From Bacteroidota bacterium (GTDB taxonomy: Bacteria; Bacteroidota; Bacteroidia; Bacteroidales; PUMT01), in assembly GCA_003556985.1 (NCBI GenBank), contig PWPZ01000108.1, positions 1-7,144 of the forward strand: 7,144 nt of DNA, in the 5' to 3' direction. Of this stretch, positions 1-5,393 are shown piece by piece. The position numbers were made by a program, and so were the translations under genes. The notes beneath the pieces were generated by a model. That model saw only the letters and a program-made list of their open reading frames with translations. It was not told the origin of the DNA and made no database searches. Position 1 is the stretch's first letter, and each line of letters starts with the position of its first letter.

Positions 1-1745
1 GGAAATTATGGGAAGTTAATCCGGGAAGCAGGAGCCTTGCCGAATTCATGAGGGTAGAGAGCATACCCCTTGAGCGGATTGATGAGATAGAATGGCTTAC
101 CGCGGCCCGTCTCAATCAGCTGCAGCCGCTGGACACCATTGCCGGCGGTTATGATCAATTACCGGGTGATCAGGTAAATTTTTATAAGGCGGCCAGAGGC
201 TTTAAATACCTGCGGGCGTACCTGGGAGACAGTCTGTTTGATTCTGCAATGCAATCATGGTATCATAACATGAGATCCCCCCTTTCCGTTTCCGTTGATT
301 TTCAGGATTTCCTGGAATCCTTTACCGGCAGGGAACTGGACTGGTTTTTTATCGATTTTGCCGGTACCACCCGGCGGCTGGACTACAGGGTGGTTCGGCT
401 GGAAGGACAGCAACTGCTCATTGAAAACAATGCTGAGCTGGCATCGCCGGTTGTTATTGCCGGCATGGAGGGGGATTCAGTTGTTTTTGAAAAATGGGTG
501 GACGGGTTCCAGGGAAGGAAACGGGTTGAACTGCCACCCGGAGATTATTCTGAGGTAAAGATCGACCCCCATGGTGTTATGCCCGAAGTTTACAGGCATA
601 ATAATTCTATACGGACTTCCGGCCTTTTCCCCCGAAAGGGACCCGTAAACCCCCGGCTCGTCTTTAATATTGACGACCCCGGGAAGCGGGCGATTGTTTT
701 TATGCCCCTGGTAAACTGGACCCGTGAAAACGGAATTATGCCCGGGGTGGCCGTCCATAACGGTTTCCCGTTGCCTAAACCTGTGGAATACTTTGCTACG
801 CCATTTTATTCTGCGAAAAATTCATCCCTTGCAGGTACAGGACAGCTGTTATTCAATATAGCCCCCTGGGATAATTTCATCAGGCGGGCGACAATTACCC
901 TGGCGGGGACTCAGTTCGGTGCGCCGGGGGGTCAGAATTATCGCAGTGCACTCGCGGGGCTGGATCTTTATTTAACCTCCAAAACCGGCAGTAATATTAT
1001 TAATTCAAGCCTTTTCGGGCGATATATCACTGCATCTGATCTTTATGAGATCCTTTCGCAGGAAACGGCGCGAATGCGTCATTTTGTGCAAATCGGCTAC
1101 AGGCTTGAAAGAAACAGCCGGGTTAATCCTTTTGATGTTCAGGCCATGATGGAGATTCAGGGGTCCTACCAAAAGATGTCGGTCGAACTAAATTACAAAT
1201 ACAGTTATCACGGAAGCGGCAATGGTCTCTTTATCAGATTTTTTGCGGGCGGCAGGGGGATACATGGCCCTCCGCTCCCCTTTCATTCCTTTTCTGCGGG
1301 CGGAAGGGGCGGCCTGGAACAGTATCTTTACCATGGTACATATCCCGACCGGTTCAGCCTGTTTACTGATACTTTTTTCTCCCGGCAGATGATGCTTTCC
1401 GAGGGGGGACTGGTTTCTCCCGTTCATATGGCCCTGGGATACAGTGACCGGCTGGCTTCTGTCTCCCTGACAAGCACTTGGCCCCGATTGCCGGCCTGGA
1501 TACCTGTCAGACCGTTTGCAAATTTTCTGGTGAATGAGCATACCCGGATCTTCGACCCTTATTATCCTCCTTTGTTTTTTGAAGCAGGGTTAAAAGCCGG
1601 GCTGTGGGATTTTTTCGAGATTTATTTTCCCTTTCATGTATCTGAAAATATCAGATCGGCAACCGGCCCCCTTCCGGACCGGATCCGTTTTGTGCTCAGG
1701 CTACAGTCTTTTAACCGGCTTGATTTTCTGGGCATAATGGAGTAG
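1..1745 (+). CDS. M1-family metallopeptidase homolog, C-terminal part with beta-rich barrel-like tail (5' partial)
   Basis: The reading frame is open from the window edge (first full codon at 3) to TAG at 1743-1745, giving 580 visible residues. The ATG at 48 is internal: the frame continues upstream with KLWEVNPGSRSLAEF, so the gene starts outside the window. The region at about 160-360 (YKAARGFKYLRAYLGDSLFDSA, then ELDWFFIDF) matches the helical segment that follows the zinc site in M1 (gluzincin) aminopeptidase-like proteins. The HExxH and distal Glu ligands are not visible, so activity cannot be judged. From about 640 onward the protein is rich in alternating aromatic and polar strands and ends in RIRFVLRLQSF, resembling an outer-membrane beta-barrel or surface beta domain. 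Such M1 proteins with a large C-terminal beta region occur in Bacteroidota; the likely site is the envelope (inference). No downstream gene is close enough to share an operon; a repeat array follows the stop. Family confidence is moderate to good, the role of the tail uncertain. Confidence 0.72.
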   Translation, partial: KLWEVNPGSRSLAEFMRVESIPLERIDEIEWLTAARLNQLQPLDTIAGGYDQLPGDQVNFYKAARGFKYLRAYLGDSLFDSAMQSWYHNMRSPLSVSVDFQDFLESFTGRELDWFFIDFAGTTRRLDYRVVRLEGQQLLIENNAELASPVVIAGMEGDSVVFEKWVDGFQGRKRVELPPGDYSEVKIDPHGVMPEVYRHNNSIRTSGLFPRKGPVNPRLVFNIDDPGKRAIVFMPLVNWTRENGIMPGVAVHNGFPLPKPVEYFATPFYSAKNSSLAGTGQLLFNIAPWDNFIRRATITLAGTQFGAPGGQNYRSALAGLDLYLTSKTGSNIINSSLFGRYITASDLYEILSQETARMRHFVQIGYRLERNSRVNPFDVQAMMEIQGSYQKMSVELNYKYSYHGSGNGLFIRFFAGGRGIHGPPLPFHSFSAGGRGGLEQYLYHGTYPDRFSLFTDTFFSRQMMLSEGGLVSPVHMALGYSDRLASVSLTSTWPRLPAWIPVRPFANFLVNEHTRIFDPYYPPLFFEAGLKAGLWDFFEIYFPFHVSENIRSATGPLPDRIRFVLRLQSFNRLDFLGIME

Positions 1746-1800
1746 AACTAATTCAGGGGGCGGTATCTCCGTTGCATTTCGCAGTCCTCTTTCCTGTTTT

Positions 1801-2040
1801 CCCATTTCCAATCATTCCGGAATACCACGCCTGCTCAAACCGGGACTCCCATACCCGCTCACCCGGGACTACCATACCCGCTCACTACAGGACTACCATG
1901 CCCGGTCACCCGGAACTCCCATACCCGATCACCCGGAACTCCCATGCCCGGTCACCCGGAACTCCCATACCCGATCATCCCTGAATTCCATTCCTGCTCA
2001 TAACGGGAATTTCATACCCGATCATTGCGGGACACCCATG
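1801..2040. repeat. Intergenic 23/24-bp tandem repeat array, about 11 degenerate units
   Basis: Units align on a shared CCCAT core whose T (C in the second copy) falls at 1805, 1828, 1852, 1875, 1899, 1922, 1945, 1968, 1991, 2015 and 2039, so spacing alternates between 23 and 24 bp. The consensus reads GGAACTCCCATACCCGATCA followed by CCC. Central copies are best conserved and edge copies decay. Two unit types alternate in the middle (ATACCCGATCA and ATGCCCGGTCA), producing a 46-bp higher-order repeat: 1898-1931 is identical to 1944-1977. Because the period is not a multiple of three, the open frame across the array at 1772-1984 is very unlikely to be a protein. There are no unique spacers, so it is not a CRISPR. 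The array occupies most of the gap between the peptidase gene and the first small membrane protein. Function unknown. Confidence 0.9.
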
Positions 2041-2137
2041 TTCTTCGCAAATATCAACTGTAATGGGTTTACTTTATCAAATAACTTTATTAAATTTACA
2101 TAGAAGCCCGTTTTTTTTAAAATTAAATACTAATAAA

Positions 2138-2473
2138 ATGAAAACAATCCTGATTTTAGTAAGCCTGATGATCCTTTCGTTGGGAGTAACGAACCTTAAG
2201 GCATCTGATTCAAAAGCCCTGACGGAAAAAGGAAATGACAAAGTTTTGGCTAGTGAAAACATTAACGACCGGTTATCGGAAGAGGAAATTCATCAACTGG
2301 AACTACGTGTTTTTGAAATCCGCGATATGGATAAATCTGAATTGACCGATGAAGAAAAGCTGGAATTGAGGGAAGAACTAAGAGATATTGCAAAAACATT
2401 CCGGCGGCCCTTTGTTTACATAGGCGGAAGCACTATCCTGCTTGTAATTCTCCTTATCCTCCTGCTTCGATGA
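2138..2473 (+). CDS. Small signal-peptide protein with charged helical core and C-terminal membrane anchor (paralog A)
   Basis: This is a 111-residue protein of unknown function. Residues 1-22 form a signal peptide ending ...LKA|SD. Residues 23-50 are a variable polar linker. Residues 54-84 are a highly charged helix with the core EIRDMDKSELTDEEK followed by ELREELRDI. Residues 93-110 are a strongly hydrophobic segment (VYIGGSTILLVILLILLL) with a single Arg as last residue. The predicted topology is a periplasmic helix tethered by a C-terminal inner-membrane anchor. Similar short proteins are common in Bacteroidota and, as far as I know, uncharacterised. I chose the ATG at 2138 because it directly precedes the signal peptide and follows an A/T-rich leader typical of the phylum; the upstream ATG at 2063 would add 25 residues that break the signal peptide. 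The gene at 2794 is a clear paralog: 27 of 31 core residues are identical. Confidence 0.85.
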   Translation: MKTILILVSLMILSLGVTNLKASDSKALTEKGNDKVLASENINDRLSEEEIHQLELRVFEIRDMDKSELTDEEKLELREELRDIAKTFRRPFVYIGGSTILLVILLILLLR

Positions 2474-2793
2474 AAGGAAATCCGGACCTCTGCTGGTAAT
2501 TGGTCACTACCAAACCGGCTTTGGTCTAAATTATAAAATTGTTATTTCCTTTCTCATACTTTTTTATTATTTTTATATAGGAAGGTAGTTGCATAACCCC
2601 ACCAATTATCCCGGACCTGACAGTTTTTTCCAGATTTTTGCAAAACGGTCCACATTCTTTCTGATCTGTTGTCTCAATTGTTTTAAGTCATTATACCTGA
2701 CCTGTTATTTACTTCTTGAGCATATCACAGGAACCTCCATTAACCTGTTGTTACAGATTAGCACTTTTGATTATTAACAAAAAAACAAGGATT
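2474..2793. other. 320-bp spacer between the two small paralogs
   Basis: No convincing gene is visible. After a weak hairpin at 2509-2525 the sequence is AT-rich, with long T tracts around 2560-2580. Short open frames here (for example 2589-2777) show no recognisable protein character. The spacer probably holds the end of the first paralog's transcript and the promoter of the second. I found no clear TAnnTTTG box at a suitable distance from the ATG at 2794, so the promoter is not assigned. Confidence 0.5.
2509..2525 (+). terminator. Weak hairpin after paralog A, possible terminator
   Basis: ACCAAA (2509-2514) pairs with TTTGGT (2520-2525) around the loop CCGGC, 35 bp after the stop codon of the first paralog. 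The stem is only 6 bp and the following bases (CTAAATTATAAAATTG) are AT-rich but lack a solid T run, so termination is only a possibility. Confidence 0.3.
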
Positions 2794-3114
2794 ATGAAAA
2801 AGATTATGTTGTTTGTGTGCGTCTTAATTTTTTCGCTAAACTTAACAGGGTTGACAGCATCTGAGCTTGTCAAAGAATCCGACCAACCGGTAGCCGCTGA
2901 ATATGTAGCAGAATCATCTGAAAAGGAGGTCAATCCGCTGGAATTGCGTGTGAAGGAAATACGCGATATGGACAGGGCAGAACTCACCGATGAGGAGAAG
3001 GCCGAACTCAGGGAAGAACTCAGGGATATAAAAGCTGAATTAAAGCAGCCCGGTATTTATGTTGGGGCAGGTACACTTCTGCTTGTTATAATACTTATCT
3101 TGATTTTAAGGTAA
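2794..3114 (+). CDS. Small signal-peptide protein with charged helical core and C-terminal membrane anchor (paralog B)
   Basis: This 106-residue protein is the paralog of the gene at 2138-2473, with the same plan. A signal peptide covers 1-22 (ending GLTA|SE). An acidic linker covers 24-47. The charged helix at 49-79 carries EIRDMDRAELTDEEK followed by AELREELRDI, and continues as KAELKQP. The hydrophobic anchor at 88-105 (IYVGAGTLLLVIILILIL) ends in one Arg. Conservation is concentrated in the helix and in the tail architecture, whereas the linkers differ. This points to an older duplication with selection on the helix, possibly for protein-protein contact (inference). The ATG at 2794 is chosen because it opens the signal peptide; the ATG at 2716 would add 26 residues without a sensible leader. 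The 320-bp gap to its sister suggests separate promoters. Function unknown. Confidence 0.85.
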   Translation: MKKIMLFVCVLIFSLNLTGLTASELVKESDQPVAAEYVAESSEKEVNPLELRVKEIRDMDRAELTDEEKAELREELRDIKAELKQPGIYVGAGTLLLVIILILILR

Positions 3115-3152
3115 TTTTTCCAGGCTTTTTCAGATAGTTTTAATGAATTTTT

Positions 3153-3179
3153 AAATCCACCGTCAAAGATGGTGGATTT
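3153..3179 (+). terminator. Hairpin between convergent genes, likely terminator and left half of a REP-like doublet
   Basis: AAATCCACC (3153-3161) pairs perfectly with GGTGGATTT (3171-3179). The stem can extend inward by G.T and T-A pairs to 11 bp with loop CAAAG. It lies 38 bp after the paralog B stop and is followed by T-rich sequence (GTTCTCTT). It shares the CCACC-N9-GGTGG plan with the hairpin at 3213-3233, so it may belong to a repeated element that also ends transcription. Confidence 0.55.
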
Positions 3180-3212
3180 GTTCTCTTGGCTATGCCTTCA
3201 TTGAACCGGTAA

Positions 3213-3233
3213 GCCACCTGCTTAGCAGGTGGT
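3213..3233. repeat. Second CCACC-N9-GGTGG hairpin, right half of a REP-like doublet
   Basis: CCACCTGC (3214-3221) pairs perfectly with GCAGGTGG (3225-3232) around the loop TTA, and G3213 can wobble with T3233. It lies 3 bp beyond the stop codon of the ThuA-like gene on the minus strand. No T run follows on either strand, so it is a poor intrinsic terminator. The match in architecture to the hairpin at 3153-3179, 33 bp away, suggests a REP/BIME-type repeat or the remains of an IS200/IS605-type end. Confidence 0.6.
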
Positions 3234-3236
3234 GAT

Positions 3237-4028
3237 TCACTCCCCGATAATCCTTTCAGGGTATTTAATTAATTTATTTCCCGACCAGGTTATTGCGTTG
3301 GTAAGTAACCTGCGGAAATTTTCATTTGACCATGATTTGTCATCATGGCCCGGAAGGATATAGACTACCTTGGAATTATTGTACCGGTGAGCCCATGCAA
3401 TAATTTCAGAGCAGTCGGGATGGTCGGTGGTCAGAAGCGGAGTTATCTCATCGATAACTCCAATATTGCTGTAACCCTCATCAAGTATCCTGAAATCCTT
3501 CATTCCTGCCGTTACAGGATGGCGGCGATCGCTTATGGTTACATCCATAAGGAGATCGTATTTATAGTCTGAAAGTTTCTCAGGGGGATAGTCATGGTTC
3601 CTTTCATAATACTTGCCACCCCGGATTTGCTTTATTTCATCCCATTGCTGGTAGGATACCAGCGAATGATGAAGGAACACAAGCCCTGTTCCCTTTTCGG
3701 TGAGTTTTATAAAGGCAGCCTTTTCCTGTTCTGATATTGCCTGCCACATATCATAAAATACAATCACATCGTACAGGTCAATTGTGTCTGACAGAAACGA
3801 ACGGTTTGCAGCGGGCTGGGAAATCGTGTCAATCCTAAAGTCGCCAAGTGAAAAAACCATATCATAAAATTTTTCTTCGTCAAAATCATGCCCGCCGGTG
3901 ATCAGCAGGACCCTGTGGCCCTGCCCGGAAGTTTCGGCTTCAGACCTGGGGGTGCTTGACGACTTGCATCCGTAAAGAAGTGCTGCTGCCAGCAGCAAAC
4001 TCACCTTAAACAGTGATAGAATATTCAT
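3237..4028 (-). CDS. ThuA-like domain lipoprotein (class I glutamine amidotransferase-like fold)
   Basis: This 263-residue protein has a lipoprotein signal peptide with lipobox LYGC (Cys21), so it is probably anchored in an envelope membrane. The ThuA domain starts at HRVLLITGGHDFDEEKFYDM (38-57). It continues with YDVIVFYDMW (86-95), the signature GLVFLHHSLVSY (115-126) with W129 and GGKYY (137-141), HPVTAGMKDF (170-179) with DEGYSNI, and WAHRYNNSKVVYILPGHDDK (212-231), ending FRRLLTNAITW. ThuA-like proteins are linked to sugar utilisation in some bacteria, but the biochemical role of most is undefined; they have the amidotransferase-like fold without a proven glutaminase triad. The start at 4028 gives a proper lipoprotein leader. 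The upstream ATG at 4085 would prepend 19 charged residues and overlaps a promoter -7 box. The gene stands alone and converges on the small-protein genes. Confidence 0.85.
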   Translation of the reverse strand: MNILSLFKVSLLLAAALLYGCKSSSTPRSEAETSGQGHRVLLITGGHDFDEEKFYDMVFSLGDFRIDTISQPAANRSFLSDTIDLYDVIVFYDMWQAISEQEKAAFIKLTEKGTGLVFLHHSLVSYQQWDEIKQIRGGKYYERNHDYPPEKLSDYKYDLLMDVTISDRRHPVTAGMKDFRILDEGYSNIGVIDEITPLLTTDHPDCSEIIAWAHRYNNSKVVYILPGHDDKSWSNENFRRLLTNAITWSGNKLIKYPERIIGE

Positions 4029-4082
4029 GGTATCTGGATTAAAGGTTTTATTTTGACGGGCAAATGGAAATTCCCACCGATA

Positions 4083-4090
4083 CAAAGTTA
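4083..4090 (-). promoter_or_regulatory. Bacteroidota -7 box (TAACTTTG) for the ThuA-like gene
   Basis: On the minus strand 4090-4083 reads TAACTTTG, a full match to TAnnTTTG. Transcription would begin near 4076, leaving a leader of about 48 nt before the ATG at 4028. A good TTTG upstream element is not evident (GTTT at the right distance). This placement argues against the longer ORF start at 4085. Confidence 0.6.
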
Positions 4091-4148
4091 ATGTTTATGC
4101 TACTTATAAAACCACCCGGAGGATGAATTGTTTTATTGACACTCAGTT

Positions 4149-4250
4149 TCAGTCCGCACTGCCATACTTCTCTTTGGCACTGAACCTGCAGAGTTTATTG
4201 TGGCAGGAACAGCCTGTTGCAGAACACTTGTTACAACTCGTGTTACAGAA
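4149..4250 (-). other. Cysteine-rich open frame without a start codon (possible gene remnant)
   Basis: On the minus strand, a stop-bounded frame of 33 codons ending at TGA (4149-4151) contains six cysteines in the order C-x3-C-x2-C-x4-C-x-C-x4-C (residues 2 to 21), then a basic tail ending KYGSAD. TAA lies directly upstream and the frame has no ATG, GTG or TTG. It could be the truncated end of a small metal-binding protein or a chance frame. I do not recognise the family. It lies between the ThuA promoter and the tRNA promoter, a stretch that otherwise holds nothing I can identify. Confidence 0.2.
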
Positions 4251-4272
4251 TTATGAAAATAGAAAATGAAAT

Positions 4273-4303
4273 TTTGAAATAATAAATAAGTCTGTTATAT
4301 TTG
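4273..4303 (+). promoter_or_regulatory. Bacteroidota-type promoter of the tRNA gene (TTTG-N19-TATATTTG)
   Basis: TTTG at 4273-4276 and TATATTTG at 4296-4303 are separated by 19 bp, a full match to the Bacteroidota vegetative sigma factor consensus (TTTG at -33, TAnnTTTG at -7). The predicted start near 4308-4311 lies about a dozen bases before the mature tRNA 5' end at 4322. Confidence 0.85.
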
Positions 4304-4321
4304 CAGCTCCTTTGGAGAACC

Positions 4322-4399
4322 GGGCGATTAGCTCAGCTGGTTCAGAGCACCTGCCTTACAAGCAGGGGGTCACTAGTTCGAATCTAGTATCGCCCACCA
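4322..4399 (+). tRNA. tRNA-Val (anticodon TAC), CCA encoded
   Basis: The cloverleaf is complete. The acceptor stem GGGCGAT pairs with ATCGCCC and the D stem GCTC with GAGC. The anticodon stem CCTGC/GCAGG carries the loop CTTACAA (anticodon TAC, read as valine). The T stem ACTAG/CTAGT carries the loop TTCGAAT. The discriminator A is followed by an encoded CCA (4397-4399). The gene has its own strong promoter and an intrinsic terminator, so it is a single-gene unit. No copy of its 3' end was seen elsewhere in the window, so a flanking attachment-site duplication is not demonstrated. Confidence 0.97.
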
Positions 4400-4406
4400 G
4401 AAAATT

Positions 4407-4442
4407 AAGCACTTGCAGAGATAAATTTGCAGGTGCTTTTTT
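4407..4442 (+). terminator. Intrinsic terminator of tRNA-Val
   Basis: AAGCACTTGCA (4407-4417) pairs with TGCAGGTGCTT (from 4428), with one G.U pair, around a loop of about 10 nt. A run of six T then follows, with further T-rich sequence. It lies 7 bp after the CCA end. Confidence 0.85.
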
Positions 4443-4676
4443 ATTTTCATGATTACCTTCATGCCTCGCCCAAATAAAGGTTCTGAAATGATCAGGAGCT
4501 GTTTCCTAATCCTATGTTAAAAAAATGCCCATTATTAAGTTTTATTTAGCTGTATAGAAATTATAATGGGTTAACAATACTTACGGCAGCCAATAAATAT
4601 ATTTGACTTTTTGATAAGTATAATTATGTTGCCTGCAATAGCTGGAAGACTCACTGTAAAAAAATCATGAATTGAT
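4443..4676. other. AT-rich gene-free stretch between the tRNA terminator and the toxin-antitoxin promoter
   Basis: There is no supported ORF. The stretch contains an inverted repeat (4528-4570) and a TATATTTG sequence at 4598-4605 that matches a -7 box but lacks a partner element and a downstream gene at a fitting distance. It may be an uncharacterised leader, a small RNA or simply the left flank of an acquired segment. Confidence 0.4.
4528..4570. repeat. 8-bp perfect inverted repeat (CCCATTAT ... ATAATGGG)
   Basis: CCCATTAT at 4528-4535 and ATAATGGG at 4563-4570 are exact reverse complements with 27 bp between them. No T run follows, so it is not an obvious terminator. It could be a binding site, an RNA stem or coincidence in AT-rich DNA. 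Confidence 0.4.
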
Positions 4677-4707
4677 TCTGATAATGTAAACTAATTAGTT
4701 AACTTTG
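4677..4707 (+). promoter_or_regulatory. Promoter of the toxin-antitoxin operon, predicting a leaderless mRNA
   Basis: TAACTTTG at 4700-4707 is a full -7 match, and TCTG at 4677-4680, exactly 19 bp upstream, is a one-mismatch TTTG. The -7 box ends only 4 bp before the toxin ATG at 4712, so transcription should start at or within a few bases of the start codon. Confidence 0.65.
4686..4703. promoter_or_regulatory. Palindromic operator candidate overlapping the higBA-type promoter
   Basis: AACTAATTAGTT (4689-4700) is a perfect 12-bp palindrome. With GTA on the left and AAC on the right it extends to 18 bp with one mismatched pair. It lies in the promoter spacer and overlaps the -7 box. That is the expected site for autorepression by the helix-turn-helix antitoxin encoded at 5059-5349, which is known behaviour for this operon type; binding here is inferred. 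Confidence 0.55.
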
Positions 4708-4711
4708 CATA

Positions 4712-5053
4712 ATGATTAGAAAGATCCTTGCATACAAGGATAACTTTATTGATTTCTATACAAGCCAGGACTTAAAGATTCAAGAGAAAATTGAATATGT
4801 GCTTGACTTGGTTAGATTTGAAAGACAAGTTCCGAAGAAATTTTTCAAGTTACTTGAAAATACAGATGGGATATGGGAGGTCAGAGTTATAACCACCTTT
4901 AAAAGTATACGGATACTATGCTTTCAAGACAAGGGAAATTTGGTTGTATTAACAAACTGCTTTCTTAAAAAGACGAAAAAGACTCCTATGAAAGAAATAA
5001 AATTAGCGGAGAAATTGAAGAAGGATTATTTGATTGAAAAATATGGAGGATAA
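4712..5053 (+). CDS. higB: HigB/RelE-like toxin (Gp49-like family) of a type II toxin-antitoxin system
   Basis: This 113-residue protein belongs to the RelE/HigB-like superfamily (phage-derived Gp49-like branch), whose members are generally mRNA interferases acting at the ribosome. Visible family features are GIWEVRVI at 53-60, SIRILCF at 65-71, LVVLTNCFLKKTKKTP at 77-92, and the C-terminal helix EIKLAEKLKKDYL, a basic segment typical of the family. Full length agrees with the family. The ATG at 4712 sits immediately behind the promoter and gives the usual N-terminus for this branch. The antitoxin follows after a 5-bp gap, in the toxin-first order characteristic of higBA. The operon is markedly more AT-rich than the flanking metabolic genes, which suggests horizontal acquisition. 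The specific RNA target cannot be read from the sequence; the symbol follows gene order and family, not proven orthology. Confidence 0.87.
   Translation: MIRKILAYKDNFIDFYTSQDLKIQEKIEYVLDLVRFERQVPKKFFKLLENTDGIWEVRVITTFKSIRILCFQDKGNLVVLTNCFLKKTKKTPMKEIKLAEKLKKDYLIEKYGG
5045..5049 (+). promoter_or_regulatory. Shine-Dalgarno sequence (GGAGG) for the antitoxin
   Basis: GGAGG lies inside the last codons of the toxin gene, 9 bp before the GTG at 5059. A strong ribosome site is unusual among the genes of this window. It supports the GTG start and would let the antitoxin be translated well from the shared mRNA. Confidence 0.6.
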
Positions 5054-5058
5054 GTAAA

Positions 5059-5349
5059 GTGAAAAACTTAACTGATTTCGAAGATTTATTAAAAAACAAG
5101 TATGGAGAAAAGGGCACTCCATCAAGAGATAAGTATGATGCTGAATCACTTGCATTTAGATTAGGAGTTATGCTAAAAGAAGCGAGAAAAAGGGCACACA
5201 TAACTCAAGAGGAACTTGCAGAGAGGACTGGAACAAAAAAAAGTTATATTTCAAGGATTGAACGAGGACAAAGCGATATTCAGATCTCGACCTATTACAA
5301 ACTGATAGAGATTGGATTAGGAAAAACCTTGAATATATCGATTGGATAA
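5059..5349 (+). CDS. higA: HigA-type antitoxin, XRE-family helix-turn-helix protein
   Basis: This 96-residue protein has a Cro/C1-type DNA-binding domain at about 32-90. The helix-turn-helix runs from T49 (TQEELAERTGTKKSYISRIE) to G70, followed by SDIQISTYYKLIEIGLGKTL. The N-terminal arm, with KYGEKGTPSRDKY (14-26), is typical of HigA-like antitoxins paired with Gp49-like toxins and probably helps toxin contact. The start is GTG. It is chosen because the N-terminal arm is conserved in this family and GGAGG precedes it; the next ATG (Met38) would remove the arm. Known roles for the family are neutralising the toxin and repressing the operon. A palindrome in the promoter is the likely operator. 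It is cotranscribed with the toxin (5-bp gap). No clear terminator follows. Confidence 0.9.
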   Translation: MKNLTDFEDLLKNKYGEKGTPSRDKYDAESLAFRLGVMLKEARKRAHITQEELAERTGTKKSYISRIERGQSDIQISTYYKLIEIGLGKTLNISIG

Positions 5350-5351
5350 AA

Positions 5352-5393
5352 GCTACAGCAGGCACATGGTATAGTGCATGTGGAACGTTGTGC
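5352..5393. repeat. Imperfect two-stem hairpin behind the toxin-antitoxin operon
   Basis: The inner stem is CACATG (5363-5368) with CATGTG (5377-5382) around an 8-nt loop. Beyond an asymmetric internal loop, the outer stem is GC + ACA (5352-5357, with a bulged T) with TGT + GC (5389-5393). It begins 2 bp after the antitoxin stop and lacks a T run. The layout recalls recombination-type sites such as attC, with an end motif ACGTTGTGC, but that motif fits the attC core only loosely. Confidence 0.35.

Noticed and set aside
1772..1984. 70-residue open frame across the tandem repeat array
   Set aside because: The 23/24-bp period shifts frame from unit to unit, composition is low-complexity Pro/His/Thr/Arg, and no start context or homology is recognisable.
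1801..2040. CRISPR array
   Set aside because: Units are head-to-tail with no unique spacers and no cas genes nearby.
2082..2089. TAACTTTA as promoter of the first small paralog
   Set aside because: It has a last-base mismatch and no TTTG element at the proper spacing; plausible but not strong enough to list.
2063..2137. Upstream start for the first small paralog
   Set aside because: It adds 25 residues before an otherwise perfect signal peptide; the paralog supports the internal ATG at 2138.
2716..2793. Upstream start for the second small paralog
   Set aside because: Same reasoning: the signal peptide begins at the ATG at 2794.
3345..3572. Plus-strand open frame inside the ThuA-like gene
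   Set aside because: It is antisense to a well-supported domain and has no recognisable protein features.
4029..4085. Longer start of the ThuA-like gene at 4085
   Set aside because: It would place charged residues ahead of the lipoprotein signal and overlaps a TAACTTTG -7 box.
4322..4399. tRNA 3' end as a used integration site with a duplicated attachment site
   Set aside because: No second copy of the T-arm/acceptor sequence was found downstream within the window, and no integrase is present.
4598..4605. TATATTTG as a second promoter upstream of the toxin gene
   Set aside because: It lacks a TTTG partner at 19-21 bp and would give a 100-nt leader, while a better-placed promoter exists at 4677-4707.
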